A stretch of 64,000 nt of DNA from Bradyrhizobium sp. Ai1a-2. Its GTDB lineage: Bacteria > Pseudomonadota > Alphaproteobacteria > Rhizobiales > Xanthobacteraceae. Under the pieces are notes generated by a model, which had not been told where the DNA came from, did no database searches, and saw only the letters and a list, made by a program, of their open reading frames with translations. How positions within the stretch are numbered: position 1 is the first letter of the stretch; every line of letters starts with the position of its first letter. A program made the translations under genes and the position numbers. Positions 34,807-42,163 of the stretch are shown here, one piece after another. Location: NCBI RefSeq assembly GCF_000426245.1, contig NZ_AUEZ01000026.1:1-64000 (forward strand), given 5' to 3'.

Positions 34807-37536
34807 ATGACCGTCCAGCAGCCCATTCCTGTTCCACCCGAGACGACGCCTGCCGCAGAGGCGCCTACGCGCGTCACGCCGATGATGGAACAGTACCTAG
34901 AAATCAAGTCCGCCAATCAGGGCCTGCTCCTGTTCTATCGGATGGGCGATTTCTACGAATTGTTCTTCGAAGACGCCGAGATCGCCTCGAAGACGCTCGG
35001 CATCGTGCTGACCAAGCGCGGCAAGCACCAGGGCATGGACATCCCGATGTGCGGCGTGCCGGTGGAACGCGCCGAGGATTATCTGCATCGATTGATCGCG
35101 GCCGGCCACCGCGTCGCAGTCTGCGAGCAGAGCGAGGATCCAGCCACCGCGCGCGCCCGCGGCAACAAGAGCGTCGTCAAGCGCGACGTGGTGCGGCTGG
35201 TGACGCCGGGCACGCTGACTGAAGACACGCTGCTCGATGCTCGCACCAACAATTACCTGTTAGCGATCGCCCGCGCCCGCGGTTCGTCGGGCGGCGACCG
35301 CATCGGGCTTGCCTGGATCGATATCTCGACCTCCGAATTCATGGTGACGGAATGCTCGGTCGCCGAGCTTCCGGCAACGCTGGCGCGGATCAATCCGAAT
35401 GAAGCCATTGTCACCGACGCGCTCTACAATGACGTCGAGTTCGGGGCACTGCTTCGAGAATTGCCGGCGGTGACGCCGCTCACCCGTGACGTCTTCGACG
35501 GCGCCACCGCGGAGCGGCGGCTGTGCGACTATTTCGCTGTTGCGACCATGGACGGCCTCGCCGCGATGTCGCGATTGGAAGCGACAGCCGCCGCGGCCGC
35601 CGTCACCTATATCGATCGCACGCAGGTTGGGAAACGGCCGCCGCTGTCGCCGCCCTCGCGCGAGGCCGTCGGCACCACCATGGCGATCGACCCGGCGACG
35701 CGCGCCAATCTCGAATTGACCCGAACGCTCGGTGGCGAACGCCGCGGCTCGCTGCTCGATGCGATCGATTGCACCGTGACCGCCGCCGGCTCGCGGCTGC
35801 TGGCGCAACGGCTCGCGGCGCCGCTCACCGATAGCACTGCGATCACGCGGCGGCTCGATGCCATCGCAGCCTTCGTCGCGGATAGCGCCGCGCGCGAGGA
35901 TATCCGCAGCGTGCTGCGCGCGGCGCCCGACATGTCGCGCGCATTGGCGCGGCTGTCGGTCGGCCGCGGCGGCCCGCGCGATCTCGCAGGGCTCCGCGAC
36001 GGCATTCTGGCGGCCGATCAGGCGTTGGTGCGGCTGGCGCAGCTCGATCAGCCGCCGGCGGAAATCGTGGCCGTGATGGAGGCGCTGCGCCGTCCGTCGC
36101 GGGACCTGGCGCATGAGTTCGAGCGCGCGCTCGCCGAGCAATTGCCGCTGATCAAGCGCGACGGCGGTTTTGTCCGCGAAGGCTATGAGGCCGCGCTCGA
36201 CGAAAGCCGGAACCTGCGCGACGCCTCGCGCCTCGTCGTCGCTTCGATGCAGGCGCGCTATGCCGAAGCGACCTCCGTCAAGGCGCTCAAGATCCGGCAC
36301 AACAATGTGCTCGGCTATTTCGTCGAGGTGACCGCACAGCACGGCGACAAATTGATGACGCCGCCCTTGAACGCGACCTTCATCCATCGCCAGACGCTAG
36401 CCGGCCAGGTCCGTTTCACCACGTCAGAACTCGGCGAGATCGAAGCCAAGATCGCCAATGCCGGCGACCGCTCGCTCAATCTCGAGCTCGAGATCTTCGA
36501 CCGGCTCAGCGCCACGGCGCTTGCCGCAAGCGATGATCTGCGCGCCGCCGCGCATGCCTTCGCACTGCTCGATGTCGCAACCGCGCTGGCAAAGCTTGCG
36601 GTCGACGAAAACTACGTGCGGCCCGAGGTCGATCATTCGCTGGGCTTTGCGATCGAAGGCGGCCGCCATCCCGTGGTCGAGCAGGCCTTGAAGCGCGACG
36701 GCCAGCCGTTCATCGCCAACGCTTGCGACCTGTCGCCGGGGCCGGCGCAGAAATCCGGACAGATATGGCTCCTCACCGGTCCGAACATGGCCGGCAAATC
36801 GACCTTCCTGCGCCAGAATGCGCTGATCGCGCTGCTCGCGCAGATCGGAAGCTATGTGCCGGCCTCACGGGCGCGGATCGGCATCATCGATCGGCTGTTC
36901 TCCCGCGTCGGCGCGGCAGACGATCTGGCGCGGGGACGCTCGACTTTCATGGTCGAGATGGTCGAGACGGCGGCGATCCTCAACCAGGCCAGCGAGCGCT
37001 CGCTTGTCATCCTCGACGAGATCGGCCGCGGCACGGCGACCTTCGACGGCCTCTCGATTGCGTGGGCCGCTATCGAACATCTGCATGAGAACAACCGCTG
37101 CCGCACGCTGTTCGCGACGCACTATCACGAGCTCACCGCGCTGTCGGCAAAACTGCCGCGGTTGTTCAACGCCACGGTGCGGGTGAAGGAATGGCAGGGC
37201 AATGTCGTGTTCCTGCACGAGGTGCTGCCGGGCTCGGCGGACCGCTCCTACGGCATCCAGGTGGCAAAGCTCGCTGGCCTGCCGCCGGCTGTGATCAGCC
37301 GCGCCAAGTCCGTGCTGGCGAAACTGGAGGCGCAGGACCGCGGCCAGACTGCACGCGCCTTGGCCGACGACCTGCCGCTGTTCGCCGTTCCCTCCCGCGC
37401 CGCCGCGGAAGCCGCGCCGCCGAGCGAAGCGGAGCTGTTGATGGAAGCAGTGAAAGCGCTGCACCCCGACGAAATGTCGCCGCGCGAGGCGCTGGACGCA
37501 CTCTATGGGCTGAAGGCAAAACTGCCGAAGCAATAG
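34807..37536 (+). CDS. mutS: DNA mismatch repair ATPase MutS
   Basis: The 909-residue protein has the N-terminal mismatch-binding domain with FYRMGDFYELFFEDAE (the conserved Phe-x-Glu contact region), connector, core and clamp domains, and a C-terminal ABC ATPase. The ATPase shows Walker A TGPNMAGKSTFLRQ, STFMVEMVETAAIL and Walker B VILDEIGRGTATFDG. It recognises mispaired bases and recruits MutL. The open frame extends 77 codons further upstream through a repeat, so the ATG at 34807 is chosen. There is no strong ribosome site, because the sequence before it is repeat DNA. Confidence 0.95.
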   Translation: MTVQQPIPVPPETTPAAEAPTRVTPMMEQYLEIKSANQGLLLFYRMGDFYELFFEDAEIASKTLGIVLTKRGKHQGMDIPMCGVPVERAEDYLHRLIAAGHRVAVCEQSEDPATARARGNKSVVKRDVVRLVTPGTLTEDTLLDARTNNYLLAIARARGSSGGDRIGLAWIDISTSEFMVTECSVAELPATLARINPNEAIVTDALYNDVEFGALLRELPAVTPLTRDVFDGATAERRLCDYFAVATMDGLAAMSRLEATAAAAAVTYIDRTQVGKRPPLSPPSREAVGTTMAIDPATRANLELTRTLGGERRGSLLDAIDCTVTAAGSRLLAQRLAAPLTDSTAITRRLDAIAAFVADSAAREDIRSVLRAAPDMSRALARLSVGRGGPRDLAGLRDGILAADQALVRLAQLDQPPAEIVAVMEALRRPSRDLAHEFERALAEQLPLIKRDGGFVREGYEAALDESRNLRDASRLVVASMQARYAEATSVKALKIRHNNVLGYFVEVTAQHGDKLMTPPLNATFIHRQTLAGQVRFTTSELGEIEAKIANAGDRSLNLELEIFDRLSATALAASDDLRAAAHAFALLDVATALAKLAVDENYVRPEVDHSLGFAIEGGRHPVVEQALKRDGQPFIANACDLSPGPAQKSGQIWLLTGPNMAGKSTFLRQNALIALLAQIGSYVPASRARIGIIDRLFSRVGAADDLARGRSTFMVEMVETAAILNQASERSLVILDEIGRGTATFDGLSIAWAAIEHLHENNRCRTLFATHYHELTALSAKLPRLFNATVRVKEWQGNVVFLHEVLPGSADRSYGIQVAKLAGLPPAVISRAKSVLAKLEAQDRGQTARALADDLPLFAVPSRAAAEAAPPSEAELLMEAVKALHPDEMSPREALDALYGLKAKLPKQ

Positions 37537-37544
37537 ACGCAGCC

Positions 37545-37625
37545 GTAGGGTGGGCAAAGCGCAGCGTGCCCACCTTCAAGCACTCGACTCGTGATGGTGG
37601 GCACGCTTCGCTTTGCCCACCCTAC
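37545..37625. repeat. Palindromic repeat, family F
   Basis: Arms GTAGGGTGGGCAAAGCGCAG and CGCTTCGCTTTGCCCACCCTAC pair across about 35 bases, directly after the mutS stop. It may end transcription between the convergent mutS and membrane-protein genes. Confidence 0.8.
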
Positions 37626-37645
37626 AGATCCGCGTTCGGCCGCGA

Positions 37646-38443
37646 CTAACGCGCAAGCCTTCGCCGCCCATGCCACCACAGGCCGAGATTCCACGTCACG
37701 CAAGTGGCGAGCGCAAGACTCAAGCCTACAACCGAACCGAATTGCAGCGCGGCGAGGTGCAGCACCGCGATTGCAATTCCAAATCCCATCAGGCCCCAGG
37801 CGCCGTTGGCGATCACGGCGGCCGTCGGCGGGCCGCCGATGCGCGGATGCAGGATCAGCATCATCGAGGTGAACACCACCGGAAACAGCGCGATGATGCC
37901 GCTGACCCGCGGGCCGACCCAGCCTGAGGATGTCACCACGACCGCGACCAATGTCGCGACCAGCGAGGCGCGCAGCGGGATGTCGTACCAGCGGCGCGTG
38001 ATCAGCGGCATCTTCTTCACGTGGCGGTAGCGCTGCAGCAGCGGCACGCAGATCGCAAAGGTGATGACGTTCACGACCAGCCCGGCGGCGAGCGTCCAGT
38101 GGAACTGGCGGAAGATGGATGCGAGCATGATCCATACCGCGACCGCCGCGGCCGTGCTGAGCAATGCACTGCGGCGTTGTGCCAGCACGACATAGGTCAA
38201 TCCGAGATAGATCGTCGCCGCATTGATCGGCAGGCTTGCAAGCGCGCCCTCGGCGATGAATGCCGCATCATGGTCGAGCGCGAGGAAGACGTAGGATGGT
38301 CCCGCCGAGATCGGCAACGTCGCCACCAGCGCGCCGATCACCGGCCCTGATCGCTCGGTGATGATGGAGGCGGTCACGACAAAGGCGGCCGTGATCGCCA
38401 TGCGCAAGACGAGCGTCAGCAGGAAGATGAATTCAGGGGGCAT
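37646..38443 (-). CDS. Hypothetical inner-membrane protein
   Basis: The 265-residue product has about eight predicted helices and few charged residues apart from the short basic C-terminus (WWHGRRRLAR). Segments such as RSGPVIGALVATLPISAGPS and MMLILHPRIGGPPTAAVIAN show a repeated, transporter-like pattern, but I recognise no named family with confidence. The ATG at 38443 is chosen because the 43-codon upstream extension runs through a family E repeat. It converges with mutS. Its role is unknown. Confidence 0.65.
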   Translation of the reverse strand: MPPEFIFLLTLVLRMAITAAFVVTASIITERSGPVIGALVATLPISAGPSYVFLALDHDAAFIAEGALASLPINAATIYLGLTYVVLAQRRSALLSTAAAVAVWIMLASIFRQFHWTLAAGLVVNVITFAICVPLLQRYRHVKKMPLITRRWYDIPLRASLVATLVAVVVTSSGWVGPRVSGIIALFPVVFTSMMLILHPRIGGPPTAAVIANGAWGLMGFGIAIAVLHLAALQFGSVVGLSLALATCVTWNLGLWWHGRRRLAR

Positions 38444-38490
38444 TGGTGTGGAAGAATTTATTGCAGGATCGTCATAGCGACGGCCGCTTT

Positions 38491-38609
38491 CACCTCTCCC
38501 GGAGGGAGAGGTCGATTTGCGCAGCAAATCGGGTGAGGGGTTCAAGTCCCTCGAGAGAGCGAAACCCCTCACCCGCGCCTTCGGCGCGACCTCTCCCTAT
38601 GGGAGAGGT
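38491..38609. repeat. Palindromic repeat, family E
   Basis: Arms CACCTCTCCCGGAGGGAGAG and CTCTCCCTATGGGAGAGGT pair, with inner GATTTGCGCAGCAAATC and CCTTCGGCGCGACC. It separates the membrane-protein gene from the OsmC-like gene. Confidence 0.78.
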
Positions 38610-38620
38610 AAGAGAAGACA

Positions 38621-39130
38621 TCACACCCGTTTCATCGAGACCGCGACCTGCGGGCCGTGCCTGATGGTCTGGTAGACCACGCAATAGCGCTCGGTCAGCT
38701 TCAGCAGGAGGTCGAGCTTGTCCTGCAGCGCGTCGGTATCGACCTCGAAGCGCAGCCGGATCTCGGCAAAGCCGACCGGGGCCTCCTTGTCGACGCCAAG
38801 CGTGCCGCGGAAATCGAGATCGCCTTCGGCGAAAACGTTGCCGCTCTTGAGCGGCACTTCGATCGCGGTCGCCACGGATTTGAGCGTCACGCCGGCGCAA
38901 GCGACCAGCGCTTCGAGCAGCATGTCGCCGGAGCAGAGTTCCAGCCCGGAGCCGCCGGTTGCCGGATGGAGGCCGGCGACCGCGAGTGCGCGGCCGGTTT
39001 CGACTTTGCAGGCAATGCCTTCGTTCTCGATCGAGCCTTTGGCTTTCAGCGTGATGACGGCGGTGGCGGGGTCGGCCTTGTAGCGTTCCTTGATCGGGGC
39101 TTGCAGCGCGCGGAGCTCGGTGGCGTCCAT
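38621..39130 (-). CDS. OsmC-family protein
   Basis: The 169-residue protein has the OsmC fold with a conserved Cys in SGDMLLEALVACAGVTLKSV and a second Cys in LTERYCVVYQT, the two-Cys pattern that reduces organic hydroperoxides in OsmC/Ohr proteins. Whether this member is a peroxidase or a relative of unknown function cannot be read from sequence. The ATG at 39130 follows GGGAG; a 21-codon upstream extension is rejected. The ssu-like genes lie upstream on the same strand, with a 53-base gap. Confidence 0.85.
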   Translation of the reverse strand: MDATELRALQAPIKERYKADPATAVITLKAKGSIENEGIACKVETGRALAVAGLHPATGGSGLELCSGDMLLEALVACAGVTLKSVATAIEVPLKSGNVFAEGDLDFRGTLGVDKEAPVGFAEIRLRFEVDTDALQDKLDLLLKLTERYCVVYQTIRHGPQVAVSMKRV

Positions 39131-39183
39131 TGTTGTTCTCCCGGATTTCTTGCTTATGCATGTACTCTCTGGATGCGCCGCTG

Positions 39184-39969
39184 TCACCACCACATCGCCT
39201 CGCCTGCGTTCGCGGCCGCCTCGCTGTCGGGCACGTTGCGGTCCAGCGAACGATCGAGCGCCGTGAGCACGCGACGCTTGAAATTGTCAAAGTGGGGCGA
39301 GTTGCGGTCGCGCGGCCGCGCCAGATTGATCGCGATCTCCTCGAACAGCCGGCCCGGCCGCGGCCGCATCACCAGCACGCGGTCCGCCAGCATCACGGCC
39401 TCGTCGACATCGTGCGTCACCAGGATCAGCGTCGGTCTTGTATCGGCCCAGAGGTCGAGCAGGTGGTCCTGCAGGTCACGCCGGGTGAAGGCGTCAAGCG
39501 CGGAGAACGGCTCGTCGAGCAGCAGCACCTCCGGCTGCGGCACCAAGGCGCGCGCGATCGCCACCCGCTGCGCCTGCCCGCCGGAAAGCTCGCGCGGCCA
39601 GGCGTTGGCCTTGTCGGCCAAGCCGACGCGGACAAGCGCGCGGGTCACTTTTTCACGTCGCGCATCGGCTGGCAGGTCCGAGAGACCGAAGCCGATATTG
39701 TCGGCGACGCTGAGCCAGGGCAGCAGCCGCGGTTCCTGGAAGATGATGCCGATCTTGGCATGCGGCGCGGTGATGGTGGCGGCGTCGAGTGTCACCGTGC
39801 CTGACGTGGCGCGATCGAGCCCGGCGATGGCGCGCAGCAGCGTCGACTTGCCGCAACCGGATCCGCCGATGATGGCGATGATCTCGCCCAGCTTGATCTC
39901 GGCGGAGAAGCGCGAAAGCGCATGGACCCCGTTGGGATAGGTCTTGCCGACTCTATCAAGCGCGAGCAT
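39184..39969 (-). CDS. ssuB: ABC transporter ATP-binding protein (SsuB/TauB type)
   Basis: The 261-residue ATPase has Walker A IGGSGCGKSTLLRAI, the signature LSGGQAQRVAIARAL, Walker B VLLLDEPFSALD and switch His in LILVTHDVDEA. It drives import of sulfonates or related sulfur compounds together with the permease encoded upstream. Its ATG (39969) overlaps the permease stop by one base (TGATG). The frame extends far upstream into the permease gene in a shifted frame, which is rejected. Confidence 0.88.
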   Translation of the reverse strand: MLALDRVGKTYPNGVHALSRFSAEIKLGEIIAIIGGSGCGKSTLLRAIAGLDRATSGTVTLDAATITAPHAKIGIIFQEPRLLPWLSVADNIGFGLSDLPADARREKVTRALVRVGLADKANAWPRELSGGQAQRVAIARALVPQPEVLLLDEPFSALDAFTRRDLQDHLLDLWADTRPTLILVTHDVDEAVMLADRVLVMRPRPGRLFEEIAINLARPRDRNSPHFDNFKRRVLTALDRSLDRNVPDSEAAANAGEAMWW

Positions 39970-40823
39970 CAGGCCGCTCCGCGCCCGCGGCCGAAGGCGT
40001 CCTGCCACCGCAACAGCGGCGCGGTCGCAAGCTCGATCAGCCAGTCGGTGGTCTTGCCGAGGATCGCGAAGATCACGATCGCGGCGACGATCTGCGCCGG
40101 CTTGCCGAGCTGCTGGCCGTCGATCAGGAGATAGCCGAGCCCCTCGGAGGCGCCCATGAACTCGGCGGCAACCACGAACATCCACCCGAGGCCAAGGCCG
40201 ACGCGCAGCGCCACCACATAGGCCGGCAGCACCGCCGGCAACAGGATGCGGCGGATCATCGCCGGGCCGGACAGGCGGAAGATGCGGCCGACCTCGACGA
40301 TCTTGCGGTCGACCGAGTGGATCGCGCCCATCACGCCGAGATAGACCGGGAAGAACACGCCGACCGCGATCAGCGCGACCTTCGAGGTTTCGAAAATGCC
40401 GAGCCAGAGGATGAACAGCGGCACCCAGGCAATCGATGGGATCGCACGCAGCGCCTGCACGGTCGGATCGAGCAGCCGTCGCGCCAGGCCCCAATAGCCG
40501 GAGACAGCACCGAGCAGCGTGCCGGCGACGACGCCGAGGGCAAAGCCGGCAGCAACACGGGAGAGGGTCGTGGCGATGTGCCGCGACAGCTCGCCGCTTT
40601 TCGCCAGTTCCACGATCGTGGCGAAGACTTTGGTCGGCGGCGGCACCAGGCGGCCGTTGGAATAGCCGAGCCAGACCGCCAGCTCCCAGCCGAGAGCGAG
40701 GCTTAGCGGCAAGAGCAGCCCTAGCGCGGGCCGCACAAGACGCGACAGCCGCACCGACGCCACGGGGCGCGCGACGTCAGCGTTGGTCTGTTCCAGCACT
40801 GGCACTTCAATGGTCATCGCCAC
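39969..40823 (-). CDS. ssuC: ABC transporter permease (SsuC/TauC type)
   Basis: The 284-residue inner-membrane protein has about six helices and the ABC permease loop FAALVGVMGAIH-like stretch near YLGVMGAIHSVDRKIVEVGR, with the EAA-type contact region before LPAVLPAYVVALRVGLGLGW. It forms the pore for a sulfonate or taurine-type importer with the ATPase and binding protein. The start is a GTG at 40823 with AAAGGG upstream; an ATG two codons on (40817) is the alternative. It is separated from ssuA by a family A repeat. Confidence 0.87.
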   Translation of the reverse strand: MAMTIEVPVLEQTNADVARPVASVRLSRLVRPALGLLLPLSLALGWELAVWLGYSNGRLVPPPTKVFATIVELAKSGELSRHIATTLSRVAAGFALGVVAGTLLGAVSGYWGLARRLLDPTVQALRAIPSIAWVPLFILWLGIFETSKVALIAVGVFFPVYLGVMGAIHSVDRKIVEVGRIFRLSGPAMIRRILLPAVLPAYVVALRVGLGLGWMFVVAAEFMGASEGLGYLLIDGQQLGKPAQIVAAIVIFAILGKTTDWLIELATAPLLRWQDAFGRGRGAA

Positions 40824-40890
40824 GGCAAGAACCCTTTCCCGCGCCAGATTGCAAGGTCGGTCTCACCCCCGCGTCGTCCCCGCGAAGCTT

Positions 40891-40980
40891 CGTAGCCCGG
40901 AGGGAGCGCAGCGCAATCCGGAACAGTCTCGCGGGCAGTTAGAGCATCCCGGGTTGCGCTGCGCTCCACCCGGGCTACGG
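40891..40980. repeat. Palindromic repeat, family A
   Basis: Arms CGTAGCCCGGAGGGAGCGCA and GCGCTCCACCCGGGCTACGG pair imperfectly. It lies between ssuA and ssuC, four bases after the ssuA stop, inside the likely transport operon. Confidence 0.8.
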
Positions 40981-40983
40981 TCG

Positions 40984-41958
40984 TCAATTCGTCGGCAGCG
41001 GGACCTGGTCGTCGATCAGCGAATTCAGCACCGCTTTCACATCGACCTTGGCGTCGACCACGCCGGCCTGCTGCAGCGCGAGACCGGCGGCGAGGATCGA
41101 ATCGCGCTGTGGGGCGCCGATGCGGCTGTGGGTCAACTCGGTGCGCTCCTTGAGCTGCTTGTCGACCACGGCGTCCGGCAGCTTCGTCACGGCAATGAAG
41201 GTCTTCTTCAACTCGTCGTAGTTCGCCAGCGAATATTTGCGGGCCTCTTCGTAAACGGCGAGCACGCGGCGGACGACGTCCGGGTTGTCCTTCAAAAACT
41301 GCTCACGCACATTGAGGATGCCCCAGGTGTTGGCGTCCGCCTTGCGGAAAAACAGCTTTGCACCGTCCTCGACTTCCGCCTGCGCCATCATCGGGTCGAG
41401 GCCGGCCCAGGCGTCGACGTCGCCGCGGATCAGCGCGGTCTTGCCGTCGGCGTGCTGGAGCAGCACTGGCGTGATGTCCTTTTCGGAGAGGCCGGCATCA
41501 AGCAGCGCGCGCACCAGGAAGATGTGCGGGTCGGTGCCGCGGGTCACCGCGACGCGCTTGCCCTTGAGGTCGGCGACCGAGGCGATCTTGGAATCCTTGC
41601 CCGTGACCAGCGCGGTCCATTCGGGACGCGAATAGACGTAGATCGATTTGATCGGGTTGCCGTTGATCTTGGCAACCAGCGCGGCCGAGCCCGCCGTCGA
41701 GCCGAAATCGATCGAGCCTGCGTTGAGGAATTCGAGCGCCTTGTTGGAGCCGGCGGATTGCACCCAGACGATGCTGATGCCGTCCTTGGCGAACTCCTTT
41801 TCCAGGAGCCCTTTCTGCTTCAGGACCAGCGAGACCGGATTGTAGGTCGCCCAATCGATACGTATCTCCTTGAGCGGCTCCGCAGCAAAACTTGCCGCCG
41901 GCGCAAGCGCCAAACCTGCAATCATCGCAGCCACGGCGCGCCTTGAAATCCGGACCAT
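40984..41958 (-). CDS. ssuA: Sulfonate-type ABC transporter substrate-binding protein
   Basis: The 324-residue periplasmic protein has a signal peptide (residues 1-25, ending SFA-AEP). The first segment IRIDWATYNPVSLVLKQKGL and FLNAGSIDFGSTAGSAALVA match the SsuA/TauA solute-binding family, and VTRGTDPHIFLVRALLDAGL lies in the second lobe. It delivers an alkyl sulfonate or similar ligand to the permease; the exact ligand is not evident. It is the first gene of the minus-strand transport group. Confidence 0.88.
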   Translation of the reverse strand: MVRISRRAVAAMIAGLALAPAASFAAEPLKEIRIDWATYNPVSLVLKQKGLLEKEFAKDGISIVWVQSAGSNKALEFLNAGSIDFGSTAGSAALVAKINGNPIKSIYVYSRPEWTALVTGKDSKIASVADLKGKRVAVTRGTDPHIFLVRALLDAGLSEKDITPVLLQHADGKTALIRGDVDAWAGLDPMMAQAEVEDGAKLFFRKADANTWGILNVREQFLKDNPDVVRRVLAVYEEARKYSLANYDELKKTFIAVTKLPDAVVDKQLKERTELTHSRIGAPQRDSILAAGLALQQAGVVDAKVDVKAVLNSLIDDQVPLPTN

Positions 41959-42163
41959 CCTCAGCCTCCAGGTGTTGGAAAATCTTGATAAAACGTCTTT
42001 TTATCTCAATGAGTTAGGTTCGAAGGTCAACAAGAAAATCCGCACCTTGAAGAGGGCCGCGCGAGAATGGATTTGCTCAAATCGACGGGAATTCAGCACA
42101 GAGTGATCGCGGGCTCACAATGTCCCGTGACAGCGCTGGCGCCGTCCTTTATCGGGATAGACC

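Noticed and set aside
39970..40494. Extra 175 codons upstream of ssuB
   Set aside because: They read the permease gene in a shifted frame; the true start is the TGATG junction at 39969.
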